From NCBI GenBank assembly GCA_934569225.1, contig CAKTKC010000003.1, forward strand, positions 1-64,000: a stretch of 64,000 bases of DNA, given 5' to 3'. The DNA comes from an uncultured Oscillospiraceae bacterium (GTDB lineage Bacteria; Bacillota; Clostridia; Oscillospirales; Oscillospiraceae). This document shows positions 40,096 through 49,480 of the stretch, one piece after another. The notes under the pieces were generated by a model. The model searched no databases. It was not told the DNA's origin and saw only the letters and a list, made by a program, of their open reading frames with translations. Within the stretch, counting starts at the first letter, position 1. Every line of letters starts with the position of its first letter. The position numbers and the translations under genes are program-made.

Positions 40096-41451
40096 ATGAA
40101 AAAAGCGATTAGTTTGCTTCTGGCGCTGATCATGCTGTGTTCCCTGCTGGTAGCCTGCGGAAACGGCAAGACGACAGAGCAGCCTGCTGCATCCGCCGCA
40201 GGAGAAACCAAGGCGGAGGAAAAGCCGGCGGGTGACGCCGCTGCCCAAAAGACGACCATCACCGTCCTGCGTCCGGGCGATCAGGATAAGGTCGCTTCCT
40301 TCATGGAGCCCGCCGTAGCGGCCTTCGAGAAGGAAAATCCCGACATCCACGTTGAAATCATGTACGAATCCTGGCCCGGCTGGATCCAGACCTACCCGAC
40401 TTATTTTGAAGCCGACACGCAGCCTGACGTCATCTTCTGGTGGGACAATAAGCTGCATGATTCCTCTGCCAATTCCCACCTGGTAAACCTGACACCCTAT
40501 CTGAGCGACGAGCTGATCAAGAAGATTCCCGAGGGCGTGTGGAATCTGGTCGATCCCGGCGATATGGACGGATTGTACTACATCCCCAGCTCGGTGGATA
40601 CGTTCGTTCTGTACTACAACAAGGACGTTTTCAAGGAAGCCGGACTTGACCCTGACGCACCTCCCACCAACTGGGACGAGCTGCTGAACGCGGCTAAGAC
40701 CATCAAGGAAAAGACCGGTAAGCCCGGCGTCGGCGTTCCCGCCATCAACGGCGCGGAAGTTCTGGAAGAGTTTGTCGGCTGCTTCCTGAACCAGGCCACC
40801 GAAGCTCCCATTCTGGACAGCAACAGTATGCCTCTGTTTAACACCCCTGAGGGCCTGGAAGCGCTTAAATTCCTGGAGCAGTTGTGGCCCTACGTGCAGG
40901 AGTCTCCCACCGAGTACGGCCGCGGCGACCTGCGTCCTCTAATGCGTGACGGTCAGGTCGGTATGCTGATTGAAGGCCCCTGGGCTGTCAGCACCATGAT
41001 CGCCGCTTACGGAGAGGACTTCACCAAGGACGGCCCCGTAGGCATCGCGGAGCTGCCGGTCGGCCCCAACGGCAAGAAGATCACCTGGGCAGGCACCAAC
41101 GGCTGGATCGCCACCAGAGAGGCCACTGCGGAGGCTTCCGCCAAGTTCATTGAGTACCTGATGAGCGACGAGGTTCTGAAGCAGCACCATCTGGTCTACG
41201 GCTCCGGTCCTCTGTACGCTTCCGAGCTGGAAGACCCCGCTTTCCAGCATGACTACTGGGATGTCTTCTACCGTGAGACTCAGGAGTACTCCCTGTTCGG
41301 CATGATCGGTAAGAACAGCGCCACTCCCGCCGCCTACTACACGGCGCTTGAGGAAGTCTGGCAGCAGTTCCTGCTGGGTCAGCTGGACGCCCAGGGCGCA
41401 ATGGACGCCGCTGTCGCCGCTGTGGAAGGCGTTACCGCCAGAAACAGCTAA
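40096..41451 (+). CDS. ABC transporter substrate-binding lipoprotein (importer 2)
   Basis: A 451-residue family-1 binding protein with signal sequence and lipobox L-V-A-C (Cys21), an Ala/Glu/Lys-rich linker, then text such as ENPDIHVEIMYESWPGWIQT and VDTFVLYYNKDVFKEAGLDP typical of MalE/UgpB-like proteins. GGAGGAA precedes the ATG. An intrinsic terminator follows, before the permease genes. It recognises the substrate for the IclR-controlled pathway, probably a sugar acid or derivative. Confidence 0.9.
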   Translation: MKKAISLLLALIMLCSLLVACGNGKTTEQPAASAAGETKAEEKPAGDAAAQKTTITVLRPGDQDKVASFMEPAVAAFEKENPDIHVEIMYESWPGWIQTYPTYFEADTQPDVIFWWDNKLHDSSANSHLVNLTPYLSDELIKKIPEGVWNLVDPGDMDGLYYIPSSVDTFVLYYNKDVFKEAGLDPDAPPTNWDELLNAAKTIKEKTGKPGVGVPAINGAEVLEEFVGCFLNQATEAPILDSNSMPLFNTPEGLEALKFLEQLWPYVQESPTEYGRGDLRPLMRDGQVGMLIEGPWAVSTMIAAYGEDFTKDGPVGIAELPVGPNGKKITWAGTNGWIATREATAEASAKFIEYLMSDEVLKQHHLVYGSGPLYASELEDPAFQHDYWDVFYRETQEYSLFGMIGKNSATPAAYYTALEEVWQQFLLGQLDAQGAMDAAVAAVEGVTARNS

Positions 41452-41510
41452 GGAATCTCTGTTACACAGAAACAGAATACCCAGCTTTACCCTGACTTGA
41501 AACCGGTTTG

Positions 41511-41543
41511 TCCGGGCTGGTTGAAAAGCCAGCCCGGATTTTT
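41511..41543 (+). terminator. Intrinsic terminator between binding protein and permease (importer 2)
   Basis: A 10-base perfect stem TCCGGGCTGG/CCAGCCCGGA (41511-41520 with 41529-41538) and TTTTT (41539-41543). It lies only 28 bases before the permease start, so partial read-through sets the ratio of binding protein to permease. Confidence 0.8.
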
Positions 41544-41570
41544 CAGTCCCCCAATCTGGAGGTGTCTAAT

Positions 41571-42431
41571 TTGAAAAAATTACAGAGAAGAAGGATTCTG
41601 CTTTCCCTGCTTCCGCTGGCAGTCCTTCTCTGCTTCGTATACGGTTACTCTCTGATCACGGTGCTGTTCAGCGCCTTCACCGGCTTTACCGGCTCCTCGG
41701 CGGGAAAGTTCGTCGGCATGAAGAACTTCCAGCTGATTTCCAAGGACATCTGGCCCACGGTCAAAATCACCCTTATCTGGACCTTCGGTTCCGTGCTGCC
41801 CGCCATGGTGATGGGACTTGCCCTGGCCGTTTTCTGCAACCGCAAGTTTAAAGGCAAAAAAGCCGTCGTTTCCATCAATCTGATTCCCTATGCCATTCCT
41901 TTGATTATTGTCGCTTCCTGCTGGCGTTTTGTATACAATCCTGATTTCGGCGTCCTGAACGTTCTGCTCAGCAAGCTCGGCCTGATCGAGAAGCCTGTCA
42001 GTTTCCTGGGCTTTGATCTGGCGCTGCTGTCGGTCATCATTGCCCGTATCTGGCGGGCGATGCCCTTTGCGTTTATGAACTATTATTCGGCGCTGACCAC
42101 CATCCCCAAGGATCTGTATGAGGCCGCCGCCATCGACGGCGCGTCCCCCTCTCAGGCCTTCTGGAACATCACCATGCCCCATCTGCGGACGACCACCTCC
42201 AGCACGCTGCTGGTGCTGACGGTGTGGACGTTCATGGTGTTCGACATCATCTTCGGCATGACCGGCGGCGGCCCCGTCAACGCCACGAAGACCCTGCCCA
42301 TGCGCATCTATCAGGAGATGTTTGGCATGAAGAACCTGGGCACGGCCTCGGCCTGGTCGCTGATCGCCATCGGCGTATTGGTGATCGTTACCATCCTCTA
42401 CTGGAACATGGATAAGGAGGATAAGTCATGA
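41571..42431 (+). CDS. ABC transporter permease, MalF/UgpA type (importer 2)
   Basis: A 286-residue six-helix permease with a TTG start behind GGAGGT (seven bases). The frame extends upstream into the terminator and is not used. EAA loop: LYEAAAIDGASPSQAFWNIT. Its stop overlaps the ATG of the second permease by four bases (ATGA). Confidence 0.9.
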   Translation: MKKLQRRRILLSLLPLAVLLCFVYGYSLITVLFSAFTGFTGSSAGKFVGMKNFQLISKDIWPTVKITLIWTFGSVLPAMVMGLALAVFCNRKFKGKKAVVSINLIPYAIPLIIVASCWRFVYNPDFGVLNVLLSKLGLIEKPVSFLGFDLALLSVIIARIWRAMPFAFMNYYSALTTIPKDLYEAAAIDGASPSQAFWNITMPHLRTTTSSTLLVLTVWTFMVFDIIFGMTGGGPVNATKTLPMRIYQEMFGMKNLGTASAWSLIAIGVLVIVTILYWNMDKEDKS

Positions 42432-43249
42432 GTAAGCCTTCTGCTGCCTTCAAGGTTATCCGCGGGGTTCTGTGCGCCATTTTCTGCGTGTTCGCGCTGC
42501 TGCCTGTGTACGCCGCGCTGATCGTCGCCCTGACGCCCTACTCCAATATGCTGGAGCCCCAGCTGTTTCCCCACTATTTTGCCATCGGCAACTTCTGGGA
42601 AGCGTTTCAGTCCATCGGCAGGAACGTGCTGAACAGCTTCCTGTACGCTGCCTTTGCAACCATTGTCACCACCGTGATCGCGGTGCCTGCGGCCTACTGC
42701 CTGGCGCGGTACCGCTTTGCCGGACGGAAGGCGGTCTCCTTCGCCCTGATGCTGACGCAGATGATGGCGGGCATCGTGGTGCTGCCTACCTTATATAAAA
42801 TGCTGAACAATCTGGGACTACTGAATTCCAGAGTGGTATTGGTTATCGTGTTCGCGGCGTTCAACCTGGCGCTGGTGGTCACCATTTTGCAGGGCTACTT
42901 TGCAACGCTGCCCACGGGGCTGGACGAGGCGGCGGCCATTGATGGCTGCAACTACCTGGACGTGCTGGTGCGGATCATTCTCCCCGTCAGCGGCCCCGGC
43001 ATTGCGGTGGGCGCGATCTTCGTGTTCGTCAACAGCTATAACGATTTCGTGATCCCCCTGTTCCTCCTTTCCAACGCCAACCACTACCCGCTGACGCTGA
43101 AAATTTACTCCATGCTCAGCGATACCACCATCCGCTGGCACATCATGGCGGCGGCGTCCCTCATCGGCATTCTTCCCCCGGTGGCGCTGTTCACCTTCTT
43201 CCAGAAATACATCATTCAGGGCGTCACCACCGGCGCTGTGAAGGGATAA
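42428..43249 (+). CDS. ABC transporter permease, MalG/UgpE type (importer 2)
   Basis: A 273-residue six-helix permease. EAA loop: LDEAAAIDGCNYLDVLVRII; the end IQGVTTGAVKG is typical of this subgroup and closely matches that of importer 3. Translationally coupled to the preceding gene. No ATPase gene follows; the next gene, four bases on, is an oxidoreductase. Confidence 0.9.
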   Translation: MSKPSAAFKVIRGVLCAIFCVFALLPVYAALIVALTPYSNMLEPQLFPHYFAIGNFWEAFQSIGRNVLNSFLYAAFATIVTTVIAVPAAYCLARYRFAGRKAVSFALMLTQMMAGIVVLPTLYKMLNNLGLLNSRVVLVIVFAAFNLALVVTILQGYFATLPTGLDEAAAIDGCNYLDVLVRIILPVSGPGIAVGAIFVFVNSYNDFVIPLFLLSNANHYPLTLKIYSMLSDTTIRWHIMAAASLIGILPPVALFTFFQKYIIQGVTTGAVKG

Positions 43250-43253
43250 GAAA

Positions 43254-44342
43254 ATGATGGATTCTGTGCTGAATGCGGCGGTGATCGGCTGCGGCGCGAT
43301 CGCCCGGAAAAAGCACATCCCCATTGCCGTAGAAGACCCGCATGTGCATATCAAGGCGCTTTGCAGCCGCTCCCGGGTGTCTGCGGAAAGCTGCAAGGCG
43401 GAGTTTGGCTGTACGGACGCCGATGTTTATGAGAATGCGGAGGATGTGTTTGCCAGGGACGATATTGACCTGGTCTTCCTGTGTACGCCCAATGACGCCC
43501 ACGCGGACTACGCGGTGGGTGCAATGGAGAGCGGAAAGCACGTGATCTGCGAAAAGCCCATGGCTGCCCGCCTTGCCGACGCGGAGAGAATGTTGGCTTC
43601 TTCCCAAAGGCGCGGGAAACTGCTTCACATTTCCTATCAGAACCGCTATACCGATCAGGCACTGTACGCAAAGCGTCTGATCGACGAGGGCGTCCTGGGG
43701 GACGTCTACTACGCAAAAGCCTACGCCTTGCGCCGCAGGGCAGTCCCTATCTGGGGAGCGGCAGGACGCAAATCCCAGGGGGGCGGGCCACTGATGGACA
43801 TCGGCAGCCACGTCATTGATCTGGCGCTGTGGCTTGGCGGTTGCTTTGCGCCGGAATATGCCATGGGAACTGCCTACGACCGTATCGGCCGAACAGGAAG
43901 CGCGGCGAACCACTGGGGCAGCTGGAATCCGGAAGAATACGAGGTGGAAGACCTGGCCGTCGGTCTTGTCCGGATGAAAAACGGCATGACCTTGTCCATA
44001 GAGGCGTCCTACGCCCTCAACGTCGTGGAGGAAAAGGAAGCCAGCGTGGATTTGTTCGGCACGGCTGCGGGGCTGGAGCTGCGCCAATCCGACGGCGTCG
44101 CCATCGTGCAGGAGCTGGGGGACAGGATGGTCATTTCCAGAACGGGCATCCAGCACACCATTCGCGGCTTGACCCCCGGCGTGGCTTCCCAAAGCCCGTC
44201 CCGGCGGGAGCATGATGCGGTCATTGCCATGCTCTTGGACGGTGGGACGGTCGACCCGGCGGCGGAGCAGGCGCTGGCCGTTGCCAGAATCGTTGACGGA
44301 ATATATCGGTCGGCATCCGCCGGCTGCGGTATATCATTCTGA
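43254..44342 (+). CDS. Gfo/Idh/MocA-family oxidoreductase
   Basis: A 362-residue dehydrogenase with the Rossmann loop AAVIGCGAIARKKHIP, the hallmark V-I-C-E-K-P-M (near residue 99) and GGGPLMDIGSHVIDLALWLG in the substrate domain. It probably interconverts a hydroxyl and keto group on the imported sugar or sugar acid using NAD(P). It begins four bases after the permease stop. It differs from the GRE-operon homologue at 8134 in most positions. Confidence 0.88.
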   Translation: MMDSVLNAAVIGCGAIARKKHIPIAVEDPHVHIKALCSRSRVSAESCKAEFGCTDADVYENAEDVFARDDIDLVFLCTPNDAHADYAVGAMESGKHVICEKPMAARLADAERMLASSQRRGKLLHISYQNRYTDQALYAKRLIDEGVLGDVYYAKAYALRRRAVPIWGAAGRKSQGGGPLMDIGSHVIDLALWLGGCFAPEYAMGTAYDRIGRTGSAANHWGSWNPEEYEVEDLAVGLVRMKNGMTLSIEASYALNVVEEKEASVDLFGTAAGLELRQSDGVAIVQELGDRMVISRTGIQHTIRGLTPGVASQSPSRREHDAVIAMLLDGGTVDPAAEQALAVARIVDGIYRSASAGCGISF

Positions 44343-44343
44343 T

Positions 44344-44361
44344 CCCGTGCTTCGGCACGGG
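44344..44361 (+). other. Small intercistronic hairpin
   Basis: CCCGTGC-TTCG-GCACGGG, a seven-base stem with a UUCG tetraloop (very stable RNA) between the oxidoreductase and LarA-family genes. Likely affects mRNA stability. Confidence 0.55.
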
Positions 44362-44383
44362 AAAATTACAGGAGGCATCCATC

Positions 44384-45643
44384 ATGCAGAAGTATCAGAT
44401 ACCTTGGGGACAGTGGTACGAGCAGTCCACAAGAACCCTGACGTTCCCGGATGACTGGGATGTGCGCTACTGCGCCATGCAGCATCTGGAAACCCTGACC
44501 AAGGAGCAGATCCTCGATAAGATTGACCACCCCATCGGAAGCGCTTCGCTGGAAACACTGGCGGCCAACAAGAAAAGCGCGTGTATCATCATCGACGACA
44601 TCTCCCGCCCCACCCCCGGCGCACTGCTGCTGCCGATGATCATAAAGAAACTGGTGGATGCGGGCATGGACGATTCTCAGATCAAAGTCCTGATCGCCCT
44701 GGGCGGACACCGCCCCATGACCCGGCAGGAAATGACCATCAAGGTCGGCTCCTGGGTCATCGAGCACGTGATGGTCCTCAACCATTCGCCCTTCTCCGCA
44801 GACCTGGTCACCGTTCCGGACGACAGACAGGTCATCAAGATCAACAAGCATTTCATGGACGCCGATCTTCGCATTGCCGTGGGCTGCATCGTCCCCCATA
44901 CGCTGGCTGGCTTTTCCGGCGGCGCAAAGGCGGTCATCCCCGGGATCGGCGGCATCGAGACCCTGCATTCCAACCACACCCTTGTGTTCGCGGATCAGAA
45001 TTCCAGCATGTCCTTCAAGACCAGCACCTGTGACCCGGACAACCCCATGCGCAAGAACATGGAGCAGATCGTGGGCAAGGTGGGGCTGGACTTCATCATC
45101 AATGTGGTGCTGAACGACAAAATGGAGGTGGCGGACGCCTTCGCCGGTCACTTCATTGAAGCTCACCGCGCCGCCTGCCGGCGGGCGATGGACGCACTGC
45201 ACACGGAGCTTGTGGAAAATGCGGACATCGTGATTTCCTCCGCCTTCCCCAAGGATACGGAATATTCTCAGATCGGCACCTGCTTTGCCGTCTTAGGTCA
45301 CTACAAGGAACGGTGCATCCGCAGGGACGGCACCATCGTCGCCATGACCGCGGCCAGCGAGGGTGCGGGCTTCCACTCCCTGTTCGGGCCGGGCATGAGC
45401 CTGTTTTCTCCCCATGACGATAACATTCCGCCGCTGGAGCTCCACGGCATCCAGACCTGCATCTGCTCCGACGGCGTGAAGGAAATCGATATCCGCCAGT
45501 TCTACCGGGGACAGACCCCCAGAATTTACGCAAGCTGGGAGGAAATCCTGCCGGAGCTTACGGAAAAGTACCGTGGAAAGAAACCTCTGGTGGCCATTTA
45601 CCCCATGGGCGCCATCCAGATCGGAAATATGAAAGAGAAATAG
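44384..45643 (+). CDS. LarA-family (nickel-pincer) 2-hydroxyacid racemase/epimerase
   Basis: A 419-residue protein with LarA (DUF2088) features: IIIDDISRPTPGALLLPMII in the N-domain, LGGHRPMT with the catalytic-type His, and HTLAGFSGGAKAVIPGIGG with the Lys that links the nickel-pincer cofactor. The family racemises or epimerises 2-hydroxy acids, including lactate, malate and sugar acids such as gluconate. Cofactor makers LarB, LarC and LarE are not in this window. AGGAGG precedes the ATG. With a 2-hydroxyacid-oxidising module downstream, it probably inverts C2 of a sugar-acid intermediate. Confidence 0.85.
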   Translation: MQKYQIPWGQWYEQSTRTLTFPDDWDVRYCAMQHLETLTKEQILDKIDHPIGSASLETLAANKKSACIIIDDISRPTPGALLLPMIIKKLVDAGMDDSQIKVLIALGGHRPMTRQEMTIKVGSWVIEHVMVLNHSPFSADLVTVPDDRQVIKINKHFMDADLRIAVGCIVPHTLAGFSGGAKAVIPGIGGIETLHSNHTLVFADQNSSMSFKTSTCDPDNPMRKNMEQIVGKVGLDFIINVVLNDKMEVADAFAGHFIEAHRAACRRAMDALHTELVENADIVISSAFPKDTEYSQIGTCFAVLGHYKERCIRRDGTIVAMTAASEGAGFHSLFGPGMSLFSPHDDNIPPLELHGIQTCICSDGVKEIDIRQFYRGQTPRIYASWEEILPELTEKYRGKKPLVAIYPMGAIQIGNMKEK

Positions 45644-45653
45644 GGATAACGCT

Positions 45654-47108
45654 ATGAAAACAAATTTTGATGTGGTAATCGTCGGCGGCGGCGTCATTGG
45701 CAGCGCCGTGGCCCGGGAGCTTTCCAGATACAAGCTCTCCATCTGCGTGCTGGAAAAAGAACTGGACGTGTGCAACGGCACCAGCGGACGAAACACCGGA
45801 CTGCTGCACTCCGGCATCCTCCACGAAAAAGGTACCCTCCGGGCGATCTGCTCCATGGAGGGCAACGCGGAATTCGAGACCGTGGCGGCGGAGCTGGACG
45901 TACCCTTCCGGCGCTGCGGAAAGCTGATCGTCGGCTTCGGGGATGAGGAACGCAAGCGCCTGGAAAAATTTTATCAGCGGGGCTTGGACAACGGCATCCC
46001 GGGACTCAGGATGATCGACCACGAGGAGCTGAAAAAAATCGAACCCAGCGCGGAGGGGGATTTTGCTCTGCTGGTACCTACCGCGGGCATTCTGTGTCCC
46101 TTCACCTATACCATCGCCCTGGCAGAGAACGCAGCCATGAACGGGGCAAAATACTATTTTGACCACGCCGTCACCGGCATCCGCCGGGAGGCGGACGGAA
46201 CCTTCACGGTACATACGACCCACGAGGATTTCACCGGCCGCTGGGTGATCAACTGCGCCGGCATCTACGCCTACCAGGTGTCCCAGTGGCTGGGATTCGG
46301 CGCGTATACGCCGGACAGAGTCAAGGGTGAATACATCATTCTGGACAAGCGGGTGGGAAAGCACCTGTCCCGGCCGGTTTACCCCACCCCCAACGAGTAC
46401 GGCGCCTTCGACGTCCATGTGACGCCCACCATCGACGGCAATGTCCTGGTTGGCCCCACCATCGAGAATATCGGCGGCCGGGTGGACTATGACGCCACCC
46501 AGGATATGATCAACGTTCTGGGCAGCAACGGCAATAAGCTATTCTCCTACGTCAAGCGGGATTATTACATCCGCAACTACGTAGGCGTGTTCCCCACGGT
46601 GAAGAACCCCGACGGAGGCGGCGAGCTGGATTTCCAGATTCAGACCAAAAAGGAAGTTCCCCGCGCGGTCAACCTGGTCTGCATCAACTCTCCCGGCCTG
46701 ACCAGCGCGCTGCCCATCGCCAGACGTGTCGTGGAGAAGGTGATGGAGCAGGAGGCTCTGACCACCGACCCGGCCTTCAACCCCATCCGCAAGGGTATTG
46801 TCCGTTTCGCGGAAAAGAGCAAGGAAGAGCAGGCGGCGCTGATTGCCCAGGATCCCGATTACGGCGAGATTTTCTGCCGCTGCGAGTGCGTGACGAAGGC
46901 CGAGATCAAACAGGCCGCCCACAATATCCTTGGGGTGTCCACGGTCAGCGGCATGAAATACCGCACCCGGGCGACCATGGGACGCTGCCAGGGCGGCTAT
47001 TGTGAGACCCGTGTCACGGCGCTGCTGGAAGAAGAGCTGGGCAAGGAGAAGACCGAAATTCTTCTGAACAAGAACGGCGCCTATATGTTTGTGGGGGATG
47101 TGAAATAA
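45654..47108 (+). CDS. GlpA/LhgO-like FAD-dependent dehydrogenase with BFD-type [2Fe-2S] domain
   Basis: A 484-residue protein. The FAD-binding start VVIVGGGVIGSAVARELSR and TSGRNTGLLHSGI are DAO-family motifs. The C-terminal BFD-like domain has CRCECV and GRCQGGYC, four Cys for a [2Fe-2S] cluster. Anaerobic GlpA and 2-hydroxyglutarate oxidases share this build. It likely oxidises a 2-hydroxyacid or polyol phosphate. Its stop overlaps the next start by one base (TAATG), and the GlpB-like and DUF1667 partners follow. Confidence 0.88.
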   Translation: MKTNFDVVIVGGGVIGSAVARELSRYKLSICVLEKELDVCNGTSGRNTGLLHSGILHEKGTLRAICSMEGNAEFETVAAELDVPFRRCGKLIVGFGDEERKRLEKFYQRGLDNGIPGLRMIDHEELKKIEPSAEGDFALLVPTAGILCPFTYTIALAENAAMNGAKYYFDHAVTGIRREADGTFTVHTTHEDFTGRWVINCAGIYAYQVSQWLGFGAYTPDRVKGEYIILDKRVGKHLSRPVYPTPNEYGAFDVHVTPTIDGNVLVGPTIENIGGRVDYDATQDMINVLGSNGNKLFSYVKRDYYIRNYVGVFPTVKNPDGGGELDFQIQTKKEVPRAVNLVCINSPGLTSALPIARRVVEKVMEQEALTTDPAFNPIRKGIVRFAEKSKEEQAALIAQDPDYGEIFCRCECVTKAEIKQAAHNILGVSTVSGMKYRTRATMGRCQGGYCETRVTALLEEELGKEKTEILLNKNGAYMFVGDVK

Positions 47109-48346
47109 TGAAAATGCATGATGTAGTCATTATCGGCGGCGGCCCCGCCGGACTTGCGGCTGCCGTCCAGCTGAAAAAGCAGGGCGTGGACGACATTCTC
47201 ATTATCGAGCGGGAAAAGCAGCTTGGCGGCATTCTGCGCCAGTGCATCCATGACGGCTTCGGCCTGACCCGCTTCGGCGAGACCCTCAGCGGCCCGGAGT
47301 ATTCCCAGCGCTTTATCGACATGGCGAAGGAATTGGGCATTGAAGCCATTACCAACGCCACCGTCATCGACCTGACCGGTGACAAGATCGTCACTGCGGC
47401 CACGAGAGACGGCCTGCTCCAGGTGCAGGCGAAGGCTGTCGTCCTGGCCATGGGCTGCCGGGAGCGCACCCGGGGCGCGCTGGCCATTCCCGGCTCCAGA
47501 CCTTCGGGAATCTATAACGCCGGCGTTGCCCAGAGCTATATCAATCTTTACAATACCATGGTGGGCAGGGAAGTCATCATCATGGGGTCCGGCGATATCG
47601 GCATGATCATGGCGCGGCGTCTGACCCTGGAGGGCGCGAAGGTGAAGGCGGTATTTGAGGTGCTGCCCTATCCCAGCGGCCTGCCCCGGAATATCGAGCA
47701 GTGCCTGAACGACTACGGCATCCCCCTGTACCTGAGCCACTCCGTGGTCAGGATCAAGGGCGAGAAGCGCATTGAGGGCGTCACGGTGGTGCAGGTGGAC
47801 GAGAAAATGCGTCCCATTCCCGGCACGGAGGAGGACTTCTCCTGCGATACCCTGGTGCTTTCCGTCGGTCTGATTCCGGAGAACGAGCTTTCCCTCGCGG
47901 CGGGTGTTCTGCTGGACGGACGGACAAAGGGCGCTTATGTGGACGAAAACTATCAGACCAGCGTCCCCGGCGTGTTTGCTGCGGGCAATGTGCTCCATGT
48001 GCATGACCTGGTGGACTTTGTCTCCCAGGAGGCGGAAGCGCTGGCAAACGGCGTCGCGGCCTATCTGAAAGAGGGCGCACTCCCCGCCTGCGGCCTGACG
48101 GTGGAGACTTGCCCGGTCATCGGACATGTGATCCCCCAGAAGGTCAGCGGAACCAAGGATTTCAGTCTTTCCTTCCGCGTCCGCAGACCCATGGGCAAGT
48201 GCAGAATTGAGGTCAGACAGGGAGATACGCTGCTGACGGCGGTCAAGCTGCCCAAGGCCATTCCTGCGGAGATGATCCAGTTCACCGTTCCCTGCAAGGA
48301 AATGACCGCTGACCGGAATGTGGAGGTGTTTGTCGATGAAGTGTAG
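47108..48346 (+). CDS. GlpB-like NAD(P)/FAD-dependent oxidoreductase
   Basis: A 412-residue flavoprotein with two dinucleotide folds: VVIIGGGPAGLAAAVQLKKQ at the start and VIIMGSGDIGMIMARRLTLE near residue 155, and the ATG-type LVLSVGLIPENELSL near 255. It is the usual second subunit next to GlpA/BFD proteins in Clostridia, passing electrons to NAD or a quinone-independent acceptor. Coupled to both neighbours by overlapping starts and stops. Confidence 0.86.
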   Translation: MKMHDVVIIGGGPAGLAAAVQLKKQGVDDILIIEREKQLGGILRQCIHDGFGLTRFGETLSGPEYSQRFIDMAKELGIEAITNATVIDLTGDKIVTAATRDGLLQVQAKAVVLAMGCRERTRGALAIPGSRPSGIYNAGVAQSYINLYNTMVGREVIIMGSGDIGMIMARRLTLEGAKVKAVFEVLPYPSGLPRNIEQCLNDYGIPLYLSHSVVRIKGEKRIEGVTVVQVDEKMRPIPGTEEDFSCDTLVLSVGLIPENELSLAAGVLLDGRTKGAYVDENYQTSVPGVFAAGNVLHVHDLVDFVSQEAEALANGVAAYLKEGALPACGLTVETCPVIGHVIPQKVSGTKDFSLSFRVRRPMGKCRIEVRQGDTLLTAVKLPKAIPAEMIQFTVPCKEMTADRNVEVFVDEV

Positions 48347-48704
48347 AACCTTTACCTGTATCGTATGCCCCAACGGCTGCGTCATCGAGACAAAAAGCGA
48401 ACCCGGTAAGGAAACCGTGGTCACCGGCAACAAGTGCAAGCGGGGCAAGGAGTACGTATTGCAGGAGCTGACCGACCCCCGGCGCACCATCGCTACCACT
48501 GTCCGTATCACCGGTGCGTCGCTGCCCCTTTGCAGCGTGCGCTTAAACCGTGCCATCCCGAAGAAGGACATTTTCCGGGTCATGGAGGAGATCGACAAGG
48601 TGCAGTTGACTGCCCCGGTCAGAATCGGCCAGATCGCCATCGAAAACGTGTGCGGCCTGGGCGCAGATGTGATCGTCACCAAGAACATGGATATGGTGGG
48701 GTAG
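48336..48704 (+). CDS. DUF1667 small iron-sulfur-type protein
   Basis: A 122-residue protein starting at ATG 48336, within the end of the GlpB-like gene. The N-terminal CIVCPNGC plus Cys about 20 residues on (NKCKRGKEY) gives four conserved Cys. DUF1667 is regularly the third partner of GlpA/GlpB-like pairs in Firmicutes, replacing the larger GlpC. Probably an electron-transfer subunit. Confidence 0.85.
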   Translation: MKCRTFTCIVCPNGCVIETKSEPGKETVVTGNKCKRGKEYVLQELTDPRRTIATTVRITGASLPLCSVRLNRAIPKKDIFRVMEEIDKVQLTAPVRIGQIAIENVCGLGADVIVTKNMDMVG

Positions 48705-48735
48705 ACGTTTCCCTATCTGAACAGCATATAAATTT

Positions 48736-48771
48736 AACCGCGAACCCGGAAAATTGGGTTCGCGGTTTTTT
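48736..48771 (+). terminator. Intrinsic terminator of the sugar-acid operon
   Basis: A 12-base perfect stem (48736-48747 with 48756-48767), eight-base loop and six T (48766-48771). Ends the + strand operon; the next gene is convergent. Confidence 0.9.
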
Positions 48772-48780
48772 ATGGGATAA

Positions 48781-49416
48781 TCAGTTTTCGCCGTACCACA
48801 TTTCGTAGTTCGGGTCTGAATCTGCCGTGGAATATTTCTTGAACACCGGCTCCAGCAGAAGGGACTGCACATAGCAGACCACACCCGGAACGAACAGCAG
48901 CGCGGCAGGATTGGAGAGCACCAGCAGAATCCCGGCGGCCAGCAGCAGGGTACAGCCGAGGACGATGTGGAGATGTTTCCCGATTACCATCAGCAGAAAG
49001 CGCACAAGCGCCTCGCCCTTATGATAAAACCGGGAGATCGCAGGGTAGACGAAGGAGAGGGGGAGCGAACCCAGAATGGCCAGCCCCACCAGAGCATAAA
49101 AGCCGATATCCGCGCCGCTCTGCGCCGCCGTCAGATAAGGAATGGCGAAATAGGCCAGAACGCCGAAATAGCACAGAAAAACCATATTGATGTTCAGGCT
49201 TTGCAGAAAGTTGCTCCGGAATTCCCGGAAGAATGCGGCAAAAAGGGAATCCTGATTCCGCCGGAGCACCTTCACGACGGTGTAATAAAGGGCGGCGGTG
49301 GAAGCGCCGATGGTGATGACGGGAAGAGCGCAAATTGTCCACAGAATGCTCAGGAGGATCAGCTGCCCCAGCAGATTCAGAAACGAAAACAGGGGATTTT
49401 TCTTTTTGGAGTTCAT
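48781..49416 (-). CDS. DUF624 (YesL-like) membrane protein
   Basis: A 211-residue protein with about five predicted helices and the DUF624 N-terminal pattern FSFLNLLGQLILLSILWTIC followed by ALPVITIGASTAALYYT. ATG 49416 has AAAGGG upstream; the longer frame overlaps the IclR 2 gene and is discarded. It lies downstream of IclR 2, separated by a - strand terminator. The second DUF624 gene of the window, again beside carbohydrate ABC genes. Confidence 0.8.
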   Translation of the reverse strand: MNSKKKNPLFSFLNLLGQLILLSILWTICALPVITIGASTAALYYTVVKVLRRNQDSLFAAFFREFRSNFLQSLNINMVFLCYFGVLAYFAIPYLTAAQSGADIGFYALVGLAILGSLPLSFVYPAISRFYHKGEALVRFLLMVIGKHLHIVLGCTLLLAAGILLVLSNPAALLFVPGVVCYVQSLLLEPVFKKYSTADSDPNYEMWYGEN

Positions 49417-49433
49417 GGCATACCCTTTCGCTG

Positions 49434-49467
49434 AAAAAACCAATGCCATGGCGCGGCCATGGCATTG
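49434..49467 (-). terminator. Intrinsic terminator after IclR 2
   Basis: Read on the - strand: CAATGCCATGG/CCATGGCATTG stem (49441-49451 with 49457-49467) followed by G and six T (complement of 49434-49439). Confidence 0.8.
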
Positions 49468-49480
49468 CACCTTTGATCGT

